From G963422565 sp963422565 (lineage in GTDB: Bacteria > Pseudomonadota > Alphaproteobacteria > MPNO01): DNA of 64,000 bases. Of this stretch, positions 54,228 to 63,614 are shown one piece after another; the first letter of the stretch is position 1, and each line of letters opens with the position of its first letter. The stretch covers positions 3,038,001 to 3,102,000 of the forward strand of contig OY730228.1 in assembly GCA_963422565.1 (NCBI GenBank). Reading direction: 5' to 3'. The notes under the pieces were generated by a model. That model made no database searches. It saw only the letters and a program-made list of their open reading frames with translations, and was not told the origin of the DNA. The translations under genes were made by a program, and so were the position numbers.

Positions 54228-56147
54228 ATGTCCGGCTGGAAGGAGTGGAACCAGAGGAAACTCGGCGGCGTCGGCCTGGCGCTGGCGGTCGTTCTGTTCA
54301 TCGCGCTCAACGTCTTTTCGGACGGGGCGTTCAAGAACTTGCGCCTGGATCTGACCGAGGACGGACTCTACACGATCTCGGAAGGCACGGAGCAGATCGT
54401 CGCGGACCTTGACGAGCCGATCACGCTCCGCCTCTTCGTCTCGCGCCGCCTGACCGAGACCGCGCCGGCGCTTGGGACCTATGCCGACCGGGTGCTCGAG
54501 CTGGCGGAGCGGTATGTCGCGCGTTCGAACGGCCGGATCAGGCTCGAGGTGATCGACCCCAGGCCATTCACCCCCGAGGAGGACCGCGCGGTCGGGTTCG
54601 GCCTGCAGGGCGTGCCGCTCGACGACGCGGGCGAGCTCGGGTTTCTGGGTCTCGTCGGGACCAACACGACCGACGATCAGGACGTCATCGCCTTTCTGCA
54701 GCCGCAGCGCGAACCGTTTCTCGAATACGACCTGACGCGGTTGATCTACAACCTTGCCAACCCCAGGAAGAAGGTCGTCGGGCTGATTTCCGGAATTCCG
54801 ATCGACGCCGACCCGGTGCTCCAGTACAAGCCTTGGCAGATCGTCGAGCGGATCAAGCAGTTTTTCGAGGTCGAGAGCCTCGGTCTGGACCCCAAATCGA
54901 TCGACGATGTCGACGTGCTCATGGTCGTCCACCCGTTCGGCCTCGGCGACGAGACGCTCTACGCGATCGATCAGTATGTCATGGCCGGCGGCAAGATCAT
55001 GGTCTTCGTCGATCCCTTCGCGGAAGCGGGTACGCAGTCGAACGCCGCGATGCGGCTGCCACCCGATCAGGGTTCGGACCTCGACAAGCTCTTCGAGGCC
55101 TGGGGAATCGCGTACAGCCGCGACAAGGTGCTCGGCGATCTCGGTTCGGCGGAACGGGTCAGCACGGGGGCAGACGCCTACGGGCGGCCGGTCATCACCG
55201 ACTACGTCGCTTGGTTGAACTTCCGCGCCGACGGTCTGAAGCGAGAGGATGTCGTCACCGGCGAGCTCGAGGTGGTCAGCGTCAGAACCCCCGGGTTCGT
55301 CGCCAAGGCGAAGGACGCGACGGTGACGTTCGAGCCCTTGATAACCTCGACCGAGGCATCGGCGCCGGTCGACGCCCAGAAGGTGCGCTTTCAACCCAGC
55401 CCGGCCGAGATCCTCAAGAGCTTCGTGCCCGAGGACAGGTCTCTGACCCTCGCCGCCCGGATCACCGGCCAGATCGAGAGCGCCTTTCCCGAGGGGCCGC
55501 CGAAGCCCCCAGAGGCGAACGAGGGCGCCGAGAAGCCCCGCCGCCCGCATCTGGCCAGGTCCGAGGGCCCCGCCAACCTGATCGTGGTAGCCGACAGCGA
55601 CATCCTCGCCAACTCGTCCTGGCTCCACATTCAGGATTTCTTCGGCCAGACGCTGGCGGTCCCGAGGGCCAGCAATGCGAGCTTCGTCATCAACGCGCTC
55701 GACAATCTCTCCGGGACGAACGCGCTGATCGGCCTCCGCAGCCGGGGCGTGTCGGAACGCCCGTTCGACCATGTCCTGGACATCCAGAAGCAGGCGGAGT
55801 TGAAGTTCCGCGATCGGGAGAGGGCGCTCGTCAAGGAGCTGCAGGACATCAAGGCCAAGCTCAAGGAATTGCGGGAGACGGAGAAGGCAGGCGGCGGCGA
55901 GATCCTCTCGGATGAGCAAGAGGCGGCGATCGCCGACTTCGACCTCCAAATCCGCAAGATTCGCCGCGAGCTGCGCGATGTTCGCAGCCGCCTCCGGGAA
56001 GACATTGATCGGTTGGACGCTTGGATCAAGGTCCTCAACATCGCAGCGGTGCCTGTGCTGGTCGCGCTGTTCGCGATCATCTTCCTGGTCGCCCGCTCTC
56101 GGCGGATGCGCCGGCGCGGCGCGCACGCCGCCGGCCGGGTCGCATAG
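54228..56147 (+). CDS. GldG-like ABC-associated membrane protein
   Basis: A 639-residue protein: N-terminal membrane anchor (GVGLALAVVLFIALNVF), a large extracytoplasmic GldG/IFT52-like domain (DLTEDGLYTISEGTEQIVADLDEPITLRLFVS; VVHPFGLGDETLYAIDQYVMAGGKIMVFVDPF), a C-terminal coiled coil around residues 515-600 and a final membrane segment (VPVLVALFAIIFLVA) with a basic tail. This is the architecture of GldG-family partners of ABC-2 exporters. The transported material is unknown in non-gliding proteobacteria. Confidence 0.92.
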   Translation: MSGWKEWNQRKLGGVGLALAVVLFIALNVFSDGAFKNLRLDLTEDGLYTISEGTEQIVADLDEPITLRLFVSRRLTETAPALGTYADRVLELAERYVARSNGRIRLEVIDPRPFTPEEDRAVGFGLQGVPLDDAGELGFLGLVGTNTTDDQDVIAFLQPQREPFLEYDLTRLIYNLANPRKKVVGLISGIPIDADPVLQYKPWQIVERIKQFFEVESLGLDPKSIDDVDVLMVVHPFGLGDETLYAIDQYVMAGGKIMVFVDPFAEAGTQSNAAMRLPPDQGSDLDKLFEAWGIAYSRDKVLGDLGSAERVSTGADAYGRPVITDYVAWLNFRADGLKREDVVTGELEVVSVRTPGFVAKAKDATVTFEPLITSTEASAPVDAQKVRFQPSPAEILKSFVPEDRSLTLAARITGQIESAFPEGPPKPPEANEGAEKPRRPHLARSEGPANLIVVADSDILANSSWLHIQDFFGQTLAVPRASNASFVINALDNLSGTNALIGLRSRGVSERPFDHVLDIQKQAELKFRDRERALVKELQDIKAKLKELRETEKAGGGEILSDEQEAAIADFDLQIRKIRRELRDVRSRLREDIDRLDAWIKVLNIAAVPVLVALFAIIFLVARSRRMRRRGAHAAGRVA

Positions 56148-56169
56148 CGGGAGATTGGGAGTTGCGTCG

Positions 56170-57210
56170 ATGAAACCCGGGTCCTTCCTGGCCTTGGCAA
56201 CGCTGACGGCGGTTGTCGTCGTCGCGGCCGTCGTCACCGTTCTCGACCGCCGATCTCTGACCACGGTTCCGACGGACCGCGAGCGCGCGTTTCCGGATCT
56301 GGCCGGGCGGATCAACGATGCGGCCGAAATGACCGTCATCTCCAACGACGCGCGGATCACTCTGGCGAGAACCGGCGACGGCTGGGGGCTTCGCGGCCGT
56401 GCCGACTATCCGATCCATTACGACAGGATCAAGCGGGCCATCGTCGGTCTGTCGGAGCTTACGCTGCTCGAAGGCAAGACCTCGGACCCCGTGCGCTACG
56501 AGAGGCTGCAGGTCCAGGATCCCGACGAGGAGGGCGCCCGATCGGTACGGTTCGAGATCAGGGACGGCGCGGGCGGTGTGATCGCCGGCGGCGTGATCGG
56601 CAAACAGAACCCGAAGCTGTTCGGCGAGGGCGGCGGAGGAACTTATCTGCGGCGAGGCGAGGATGCGCAGGCCTGGCTCGCCGAGGGTGAGGTCGATCTC
56701 GGGAAGACCCGGAACGACTGGTTGATCCGGGACATCGTCGATATCGACGCCGAGGAGGTCCGGCGCGCCGTCATCCGACAGCCCGACGGCGCCGAGATCG
56801 TGGTGCGCAAGGAGAAGAAAGACGAAGGGGAGTTCCTGCTGGACGGGGTGCCCGAAGGGCGCGCGCTCAAGGATTCCGTGGAGGGCAAGAACCTTGCCGG
56901 CGGCCTCTGGCGCCTGACCTTCGAGGACGTGAAGCCGGCCGGCGATGTCGCGTTTCCCGAAGCGTTCAATACCGCCGAGTACGAGACCTTCGACGGGCTC
57001 GCGGTCCGCGTCGAGATGACGGTGGTCGACGATGTGGTCTGGGGGCGCTTCAGCGCCTCGGCCCAGGGCGGGGACGCCGCCGTCGCGAAAAAGGCCGAGG
57101 AGATCAATCGCCGGACCGACGGCTGGATCTACGAGCTTTCGGCTGGCGAGGGCGAGAAGCTCACGACCAGGATCGAAGACATTCTCGAGAAGCCCGAGGG
57201 GGCGTCCTGA
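56170..57210 (+). CDS. DUF4340 domain-containing protein
   Basis: A 346-residue protein with one N-terminal membrane anchor (FLALATLTAVVVVAAVVTVL) and an extracytoplasmic region made of DUF4340-type repeats; recognisable parts are YPIHYDRIKRAIVGLSELTLLEGKTSDP and YLRRGEDAQAWLAEG-x-V-D-L. DUF4340 genes regularly follow GldG-like genes in ABC clusters, and this one is 22 bp behind. It is probably an accessory surface component of the exporter. Confidence 0.9.
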   Translation: MKPGSFLALATLTAVVVVAAVVTVLDRRSLTTVPTDRERAFPDLAGRINDAAEMTVISNDARITLARTGDGWGLRGRADYPIHYDRIKRAIVGLSELTLLEGKTSDPVRYERLQVQDPDEEGARSVRFEIRDGAGGVIAGGVIGKQNPKLFGEGGGGTYLRRGEDAQAWLAEGEVDLGKTRNDWLIRDIVDIDAEEVRRAVIRQPDGAEIVVRKEKKDEGEFLLDGVPEGRALKDSVEGKNLAGGLWRLTFEDVKPAGDVAFPEAFNTAEYETFDGLAVRVEMTVVDDVVWGRFSASAQGGDAAVAKKAEEINRRTDGWIYELSAGEGEKLTTRIEDILEKPEGAS

Positions 57211-57271
57211 CGCCGGCCACGGTCGGTCGTCCTCGATCGACCCGGCTCCGGCGATCGGCGGACCGTTCGTA

Positions 57272-58345
57272 ATGAGAGTGCTGTTGCTGCGTCCCGGCGA
57301 CCTGCAGGGCCTCATCTCCATGGAAGAGGCGATCGACGTGATCGCCCAGGGCTACGCCGAGGCGGCGGCCTATCCCGTGATCAACGCGCCGCGCCGCAGG
57401 GTCCATTCCCCGGACGGGGTTAGGGTCTCGAACTTTCCGGGCGGGGTGCACGGCCTCGGGGCGATCGGCGCCCAGACGCGCGCCGAGCGGGTGCTGCAGA
57501 CCGACACCAATCAGCGCTACGGGTTTCGCGGACCGCCGGTCCATGTCCTGAGCAGCTCGACGACCGGCGCACTGCTGGCGATCCTCATCGGCGAGATCGA
57601 CGAGAAGACCCTCGGCCCCACGAGCCTGATGGCGTTTCGGACGGCGGCGGCGAGCGGCGTCGGGTTCCGTCATCTGGTCCGCGCGGACGCGCGGGTCTGC
57701 GGCCTGTTCGGTTCCGGCGGTCAAGCCGCGAACCAGCTCCTGGCTCTGCGCAACGCGCGGCCCGTCGATCGGGTGCGCATCTACAGCCGCGACCCCGAGA
57801 ACCGGAAGCGCTTCGCCGCCGCCTACGGACCGCGGTTCGACATCGAGATCGAGCCGGTAGACAGTCCGCGCGCCGCCGTGGACGGGGTCGATGTCGTCAT
57901 CGGGGCCAGCAATACCAACGTGCCGCTGTTCGACGGCGATTGGCTGCGACCGGGCCAGCATGTGACTGGGATCGTCGGCTCCAACATCCAGCTCGTCCAG
58001 GGCGGCTTCCTTGAGAGGCGCCGCCGGGAGATCGACGACAAGACGGCGGCGCGCGCCGATCTGATCGTCGCCAATCTCCGCGAGTCCGTGCTGTCGGAGC
58101 AGCAGGGCGATCTGTACGAGCCGATCGAACGCGGCCTGATCTCGGCGGACGATATCGTCGAACTCGGCGATGTCGTCCGCGGCGCGGCGCCGAGCAGGAC
58201 CTCCGACGACCAGATCACCTACCACAAGAACAATAACGGCACAGGGGCTTCCGAAATGGCCCTGGCGATGCTCGCCTATCGGCGCGCGCGCGAGACCGGC
58301 CGCGGCATCGAGATCGATCTCGACGAGCCCTCCTTTCCCGGTTGA
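57272..58345 (+). CDS. Ornithine cyclodeaminase / mu-crystallin family protein (second copy)
   Basis: A 357-residue NAD(P)-dependent protein starting MRVLLLRPGDLQGLISMEEAIDVI. It has GPTSLMAFRTAAASGVGFRHLVR in place of the usual T-D-x-R-T-x-A block, a Rossmann segment CGLFGSGGQAANQLLALRN and GASNTNVPLFDGDWLRPGQHVTGIVGSN. The catalytic function may differ from cyclodeaminase, since the Lys-containing substrate motif is not obvious. It is followed 10 bp later by a TauE/SafE exporter gene, so both may serve one amino- or imino-acid. Confidence 0.85.
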   Translation: MRVLLLRPGDLQGLISMEEAIDVIAQGYAEAAAYPVINAPRRRVHSPDGVRVSNFPGGVHGLGAIGAQTRAERVLQTDTNQRYGFRGPPVHVLSSSTTGALLAILIGEIDEKTLGPTSLMAFRTAAASGVGFRHLVRADARVCGLFGSGGQAANQLLALRNARPVDRVRIYSRDPENRKRFAAAYGPRFDIEIEPVDSPRAAVDGVDVVIGASNTNVPLFDGDWLRPGQHVTGIVGSNIQLVQGGFLERRRREIDDKTAARADLIVANLRESVLSEQQGDLYEPIERGLISADDIVELGDVVRGAAPSRTSDDQITYHKNNNGTGASEMALAMLAYRRARETGRGIEIDLDEPSFPG

Positions 58346-58355
58346 TCGGGAGCGC

Positions 58356-59096
58356 ATGCTTTCCGCACCCGACTTCACGGTCGTTCAATATCTGGCGATC
58401 GCCGCGGTGGCGCTGGTCGGCGGTCTGGTGCGCGGTTTCAGCGGTTTCGGCTCGGCGCTGGTCGTCGTCCCGGCACTCAGCATCCTTGTCGGCCCGCAGG
58501 TCGCCGTGCCGGCGGTCGCGATGGCGCTGCTCGTAACCACCCTACAGCTCGTCCCCAGCACCTGGCCGCATGTCCGCTGGCGGTTGCACTGGGCGCTGTC
58601 GGCAGCGGGCTGCCTCGGCGTGCCGCTGGGCGTGCTCCTCCTGATCTGGATGGACCCGGATCTGCTGCGCCGCGCCATCTCGGCGGTCACTGCCGCCTCC
58701 GCCCTGCTTCTCATGACCGGATGGCGCTATACGGGCGGGCATTCGCTGTCGGCGGCCGCGGCGATCGGCTCGATCGGTGGGTTCCTGTCGGGAGCGGCGT
58801 CGATCGGCGGCCCGCCGGTCGTCGCCTATCTGCTGGCGGGGCAGGGGAGCCCGGCCGAGTTCCGGGCCAATGTCGTCTACTACTTCGCCGTGACTCAGGT
58901 GACGGGGTTGGTTCTCTACGGGTTCAGTGGGCTGCTGACGTCGGATTCCCTGGTCGCGGCATTGCTCATAACCCCGGTTCTGGTTCTCGGAGCCTGGATC
59001 GGCAGCAGGCTGTTCGGGTTGGCGAACGAGAAGATATTCCGCCGGGTCGCGCTCAGCGTCCTTCTCGCCATCGGCTTGGTGACGCTGGCTCTTTGA
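58356..59096 (+). CDS. Sulfite exporter TauE/SafE family membrane protein
   Basis: A 246-residue protein with seven or eight hydrophobic segments and the family motifs GLVRGFSGFGSALVVVPALS and FLSGAASIGGPPVVAYLL (two halves of an internal duplication). Members export sulfite, sulfoacetate or other small anions. ATG 58356 lies behind GGGAG. Co-oriented and nearly contiguous with the cyclodeaminase-family gene. Confidence 0.92.
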   Translation: MLSAPDFTVVQYLAIAAVALVGGLVRGFSGFGSALVVVPALSILVGPQVAVPAVAMALLVTTLQLVPSTWPHVRWRLHWALSAAGCLGVPLGVLLLIWMDPDLLRRAISAVTAASALLLMTGWRYTGGHSLSAAAAIGSIGGFLSGAASIGGPPVVAYLLAGQGSPAEFRANVVYYFAVTQVTGLVLYGFSGLLTSDSLVAALLITPVLVLGAWIGSRLFGLANEKIFRRVALSVLLAIGLVTLAL

Positions 59097-59238
59097 ACCG
59101 GCATGCCGACCGTTGGCGTCCGAGCCCGTGCCTGGTCGTCCCCGCGAGCCGGCGAGGCCGTCCTCCGGCAGGGCGCATGCAGGGGCGGTCCGCGGTCTCG
59201 TTTCGTGTCCCGCCTCGGCAGGCGCTTGGTCGACGCGG

Positions 59239-59766
59239 CTATTCCGCGGCTTCCACCAGGTTGCCCGCGTCGTCGAGGGCAAGACCGGTCTTTTGCGCGC
59301 GGTCGAGCACGCTCTTCGCCCAGGAGACCTTGCCCGAATCGGTGCCGCCGATAATCGCCATCAGATGGGCATGCTCAGTTCCGACATTCTTGAATCCGCG
59401 CATCACGCCGACCGGGACCGATACCACGTCCCACGGCCCGAGAATGACCTCGTTCTCGCCCTCGTCGCCCCAATAGACCGACCAGGTGCCCGTCATCGGG
59501 ATGAAGACCTCGACGGTCGGGTGGGCATGGAGTGCGGCGCCCTTGCCAGGGTCGGCCGAGGAATAGGTCACGTTGAAGCCTTCGGCCGCCGCGATCGCCG
59601 GCTTGAGAGAGGCGTCCTCGGTCACGCCCGCGCCGATGACGTTGTAGATGTCGCGCTCATGGCCGGGCAAGCGGGTGTCTACGAAGGCGACGGCACTCGG
59701 TTTGAGGTCGTCGAACCGCGCCGTGCGGGACTCCATCTCCTCGCGAGAGACTTGACGATTTGCCAT
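59239..59766 (-). CDS. Cupin domain protein
   Basis: A 175-residue protein with one beta-barrel cupin: LHAHPTVEVFIPMTGTWSVYWG (metal-binding His/His/Glu set of cupin motif 1) and GPWDVVSVPVGVMRGFKN with EHAHLMAIIGG (motif 2). ATG 59766 lies behind GGAGG. It is the last gene of an operon with the HisD-like dehydrogenase and the cyclase-family protein. Role unknown: dioxygenase-like enzyme or substrate sensor. Confidence 0.88.
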   Translation of the reverse strand: MANRQVSREEMESRTARFDDLKPSAVAFVDTRLPGHERDIYNVIGAGVTEDASLKPAIAAAEGFNVTYSSADPGKGAALHAHPTVEVFIPMTGTWSVYWGDEGENEVILGPWDVVSVPVGVMRGFKNVGTEHAHLMAIIGGTDSGKVSWAKSVLDRAQKTGLALDDAGNLVEAAE

Positions 59767-59843
59767 TTGATCTGCCTCCATTTCCGGTCGTTTACGGTCT
59801 GTTCGGCGAGAATGTCGGGCGCGTCTCCGTTTTCGCGACCGCG

Positions 59844-61145
59844 TCAGTTCCCGGCGCCGATGCCGATATTCTGCCCGCCGTAACGGCGAAGCCGCAGATC
59901 TGCCTGTTCCTTGTGGCCCCAGAACTTCTCGACGGCGCAGAGCCGCGAGCAATATTCGCCGATCGTCACGCTCGCGCTCTCCGTGCACTCCTGATAGGTG
60001 ACGGTCTTGAGGAACTTGCCTACCCAGAGCCCGCCCGTATAGCGCGCGGCGCCCATCGTCGGAAGGGTGTGGTTGGTCCCGATCACCTTGTCGCCGTAGG
60101 ACACGTTGGTCTCCGGCCCAAGGAACATCGAACCGTAATTCCGCATGTGGTCGAGGAACCAGCGAGGGTCTCGGGTCAGTATCTCGACATGCTCGCAGGC
60201 GATCCGGTCGGCCTCCGCGGCCGCTTCCTCCTCGCTGTCGACGAGGACGATGCGGCCGAAATCGCGCCAGGCCGCGCCCGCGATCTCCGCGGTCGGCAGC
60301 AGGGCGAGCTGTCGGCCGATCTCCCCGGGAAGCGCCTCGGCGAGGCCCGCATCGGTGGTGATCAGCGTCGCCGGCGAGGTCGGGCCGTGCTCGGCCTGTC
60401 CGAGCAGATCTGTCGCGACCATTTCGACGTCCGCCGTCTCGTCGGCCACGATCAGAATCTCCGTCGGGCCGGCGAAGAGATCGATCCCGACGCGGCCGAA
60501 GAGCTGCCGTTTCGCCTCCGCGACATAGGCGTTGCCGGGTCCCACCAGCATGTCGACCGGCACGATCGACTCCGTCCCGATCGCCATCGCGCCGACCGCC
60601 TGGACGCCGCCGAGGACATGGATCTCGTCGGCGCCGCCGATCGCCATCGCCGCGATGGTCTCCGCATGGGGCGCGCCGCCGGTCGGCGGCGTGCAGGCGA
60701 CGATCCGGGAGACGCCCGCCGCCTTAGCGGTCACGACGCTCATATGGGCCGATGCGACCATCGGATAGCGGCCGCCCGGCACGTAGCAGCCGACGCTGTC
60801 GACGGGGATGTTGCGGTGCCCCAGCGTCACCCCAGGGATCGTCTCGACCTCGACATCGGTGATCGATTGGCGCTGGATCTGGGCGAAATTGCGAATCTGC
60901 GCCTGGGCGAACTCGATATCGGAGATGGTTTCCGCCGGGACCCGGCCGACGAGCGTGTCGATTTCCGCCTGGGTCAGCCGGAAACTCTCGGGTGACCAGT
61001 CGTCGAATTTCTCGGAGAGTGCACGCACCGCATCGTCGCCCCGCGCCGCGATCTCGCCGAGGATTTCCTCGACGGTGCGGCGTACCCGAGTCTCCTCGGC
61101 GCGGGTCTCTTCGAGGTTCCTGGCGTATTTGAGAACTATGGCCAT
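59844..61145 (-). CDS. Histidinol dehydrogenase-family oxidoreductase, catabolic type (HpsN-like)
   Basis: A 433-residue HisD-fold enzyme: SVGCYVPGGRYPMVASAHMSVVTAKAAGV, VPVDMLVGPGNAYVAEAKRQLFG, IDLFAGPTEILIVADE, QAEHGPTSPATLIT (zinc ligands) and the catalytic Glu-His in ACEHVEI. It differs from biosynthetic HisD at the end (GLWVGKFLKTVTYQECT) and resembles proteins annotated as sulfopropanediol 3-dehydrogenase. Its operon partners (cyclase family, cupin) are catabolic. It probably oxidises a diol or amino alcohol to a carboxylate with NAD. Gap to the cyclase gene: 5 bp. Confidence 0.88.
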   Translation of the reverse strand: MAIVLKYARNLEETRAEETRVRRTVEEILGEIAARGDDAVRALSEKFDDWSPESFRLTQAEIDTLVGRVPAETISDIEFAQAQIRNFAQIQRQSITDVEVETIPGVTLGHRNIPVDSVGCYVPGGRYPMVASAHMSVVTAKAAGVSRIVACTPPTGGAPHAETIAAMAIGGADEIHVLGGVQAVGAMAIGTESIVPVDMLVGPGNAYVAEAKRQLFGRVGIDLFAGPTEILIVADETADVEMVATDLLGQAEHGPTSPATLITTDAGLAEALPGEIGRQLALLPTAEIAGAAWRDFGRIVLVDSEEEAAAEADRIACEHVEILTRDPRWFLDHMRNYGSMFLGPETNVSYGDKVIGTNHTLPTMGAARYTGGLWVGKFLKTVTYQECTESASVTIGEYCSRLCAVEKFWGHKEQADLRLRRYGGQNIGIGAGN

Positions 61146-61150
61146 CGCCG

Positions 61151-62119
61151 TCACTTCACCGCGATCGGGTTGAGGGGCGAGCCGACCGCCCTGGTGATCG
61201 GCAAAGGAGGGGCGCAGAAGAAGAACTCGTAGACCCCGTCCCCGGCGCAATCCTCGGCGAGCTCTTCCAGGTAGAATATCTCGCCCATGCTGATCCCGAT
61301 CATCGGAATCACGACCCAGTGCCAGGGCTGACTCGCCTCGTCGGTTTCGTTCGGGCGGACCTCGCAGCCCCAGGTGTCGGTGCAGATCGCCGCGATCTCC
61401 TTGGCATGGATCCATTCTGCGGTCTCGAAGGCGAGGCCGGGCGCATCGCCGCCCGCATAGCCGCCCCATTCGCCGTCGCGGAGGCAGCGGCCCATATGGC
61501 CGGTGCGGACGATCACGAAGTCGCCGGTGCGTATCTCGACATCTTGCGCCGCGGCGGTCGTGTCGAGGTCGGCATTGGTGATCGCCATGCCGTCCTCAAA
61601 GCTGTCGACCCCGCAATGACGCGCGACGTCGAGGAGCACGCCGCGCCCGACCATCTTGTCCTTCACCTTCTCGATGCCGTTCTTCTGGGCACCGTCCGAA
61701 TCGACCAGCCGCGCGTCATAGCCGTTCCACATCTTGTCGTCGTAGAAGATGTGCCCGAGCGCGTCCCATTGCGTCCCGCATTGCAGCGGCAGAGAGACCA
61801 TGTCGTCGGCGTAGCGGAGCTTGCCGTCGTCCTGGTTTCCGGCGACGGCGTCGGTGCCGGTCGCCAGCATCGTATGGATCGGATTGAACCGGTTTCCCCA
61901 CAGTCCCTTCTGGGGTCCGTTGCGGTCGAAATTCAGCGCGAGCGAGAACACCTTACCCTTTCGAATCAGCCCGGCGGCGGCGACGATCGTCTCCGGGGTT
62001 ATGTAGTTGAGCGTTCCCGCCTCGTCGCCGGGACCCCATTTCCCCCAATTCTTACAGCGCTCCGCGGTTTTGCGGAGGGCGGTCATGTCCAATTCGCCTT
62101 CGTCGTGCCGCCGCGGCAT
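61151..62119 (-). CDS. Cyclase family protein (kynurenine formamidase/isatin hydrolase fold)
   Basis: A 322-residue protein, ATG 62119 behind AGGAGGCTTCC. It matches the putative-cyclase family (GPGDEAGTLNYITPE; VRTGHMGRC; VIPMIGISMGEIFYLEELAEDC). The metal motif HxGTHxDxxxH appears as QCGTQWDALGH (113-123), which keeps Asp and the last His but has Gln at other metal positions; I know this variant from a subgroup of the family. It heads the operon with the HisD-like dehydrogenase and cupin, so a cyclic or amide substrate is likely opened here first. Confidence 0.88.
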   Translation of the reverse strand: MPRRHDEGELDMTALRKTAERCKNWGKWGPGDEAGTLNYITPETIVAAAGLIRKGKVFSLALNFDRNGPQKGLWGNRFNPIHTMLATGTDAVAGNQDDGKLRYADDMVSLPLQCGTQWDALGHIFYDDKMWNGYDARLVDSDGAQKNGIEKVKDKMVGRGVLLDVARHCGVDSFEDGMAITNADLDTTAAAQDVEIRTGDFVIVRTGHMGRCLRDGEWGGYAGGDAPGLAFETAEWIHAKEIAAICTDTWGCEVRPNETDEASQPWHWVVIPMIGISMGEIFYLEELAEDCAGDGVYEFFFCAPPLPITRAVGSPLNPIAVK

Positions 62120-62193
62120 GGAAGCCTCCTCTCGGTCAAGCCAGCATCGATTACGATCGAAGGACGGAAGGCTGTCAACATGCCGGGAAGCGG

Positions 62194-62221
62194 GACGACC
62201 GGTCCCGGCATTGAGGAGCGG
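62194..62221 (+). repeat. 28-bp direct repeat, left copy
   Basis: This 28-mer recurs at 63372-63399 with one mismatch (G versus A at position 9), 1178 bp away. The right copy is the end of the Rpn-type gene, coding DDRSRH-stop. The left copy reads the same residues and stop in frame, so it looks like the tail of a second, lost copy of that gene. The rest of 62120-62409 holds no gene. Confidence 0.75.
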
Positions 62222-62409
62222 CCTCTCGAACCGCTCCCGCCGTCTCGATGCAGTACGTGCGATCGGGAAGGGTCCGATCGGTCGCGCCGCGGTCGCCCCG
62301 CGGCCCCCGACCCGCTTCGGAGGCGGGGAGGGGTGTCTGCGCCCGTGTCCGGCTATCGTTGCGGGGAGGTGGGGGCGCATCGCCGGCATGAGAGGAGGCG
62401 CGGGGTGTC

Positions 62410-63392
62410 ATGGCGAACGATGTTTCCAAGCCGCACGACGCCTTCTTCCGCGCCATCCTCTCCGATGCGGGTCGTGCCGCCGCCCTGCTCCGCGACCATA
62501 CTTCCGGTGCGGATCGCCGCCCTGCTCGCCGACGAGCCCCCGGTCGCCATCGACGGCAGCTTCGTCGACCCGGCGCTGCGCACCAGCCAGAGCGACCGGC
62601 TGTTCCGGGTCGCCCTCGAGGCGGGCGGCAACGCCTTCGTCTACGCCCTGATCGAGCACAAGTCCTACCCCGACCCGGGCCACCCCGCTGCAGCTCGCGG
62701 GCTATCAGATACGCATCTGGCGGCGATACGCGGAAGACGATCCGGCGCGGCTGCGGGCGTTGCCGCCGATCGTGCCGATGGTGTTCTACCACGGTCGGGG
62801 GCGATGGACGGTGGCGCCGTCGGTCGCGGAGATGGTGTCGGGGGACGCGGCGCTGCGGAGCTTCGCGCAGGGCTTCGACTATCTGCTGCAGGATCTGGGG
62901 GCGCTGCCTCTGGACGGGCTGTCGCGGAACGACGAGCTGTGGTCGGGTCTGGCGGCGCTGCGCTACGCGTTTCGCGGGCGTTCGGGGGCTGCGGTTCTGG
63001 AGCGGATTCTGCGCGGTCTTCGGGACGGTTCGACGTTCGAGCGCCAGGCGTTGGGGTATATTGTCCAGGTGTGGGATGTCGCGTATCGGGATCTGGAGAC
63101 GGCGGCGCGGGCGGCGAAGCCGGAGCGATGGGAGGCGGTGATGGGAGAGCTTGCGCAGGAGCTGATCGGGCGGGGCAGAGCCGAGGGAAGGGCTGCAGGG
63201 ATCGCCGAGGGGATGGCCGAAGGAAGAGTCGCGGGGCTGGTGCGACTGTTGGAGCGCCGGTTCGGTCCGCTGCAGGCGCGGGTTCTCGACCGGATCGAGG
63301 GCGCGCCGCTCGACCGGATCGAGGCCTGGTTCGACGCCGCCATCGACGCCCCGTCCCTCTCCGACGTGTTCGACGACCGATCCCGGCATTGA
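62410..63392 (+). pseudogene. Rpn-family recombination-promoting nuclease/putative transposase, frameshifted
   Basis: The protein is readable only by joining three frames: MANDVSKPHDAFFRAILSD ... LLRDH; then LPVRIAALLADEPPVAIDGS ... LIEHKSYPD; then TPLQLAGYQIRIWRRYAEDD to the end. Two single-base insertions, near 62500 and near 62680, account for the breaks. The first part carries the PD-(D/E)xK nuclease segments (HDAFFR; EHKS), and the C-terminal LVRLLERRFGPLQARVLDRIEGAPLD is a DUF4351 tail. Rpn proteins promote RecA-independent recombination and spread as mobile genes. Sequencing error is a less likely explanation for two shifts. Confidence 0.8.
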
Positions 63393-63399
63393 GGAGCGG
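63372..63399 (+). repeat. 28-bp direct repeat, right copy
   Basis: Right copy of the repeat at 62194-62221 (27 of 28 identical). It includes the last codons and stop of the Rpn-type gene plus 7 bp beyond. From here to 63614 no gene is seen. Confidence 0.75.
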
Positions 63400-63614
63400 G
63401 GGTCTTCGGAAGAGGAAGTTTTCCAATCGCTTGAGCCGTCCTCGTCGTGTTGATCCAGGACATGTGAAGGGGACGGGTGGATTGGGCGCCCGCCGGTGGG
63501 GATCCGCGTGGTCCCCGAACGCGGTTCGGAGATCGAGACGGACGCCCGCGCTTGCGTTTAGTCGTTTTCACGGCAAATCGCCGGAATGAGAATAGTTGAG
63601 AACGGGAAGCCGCG

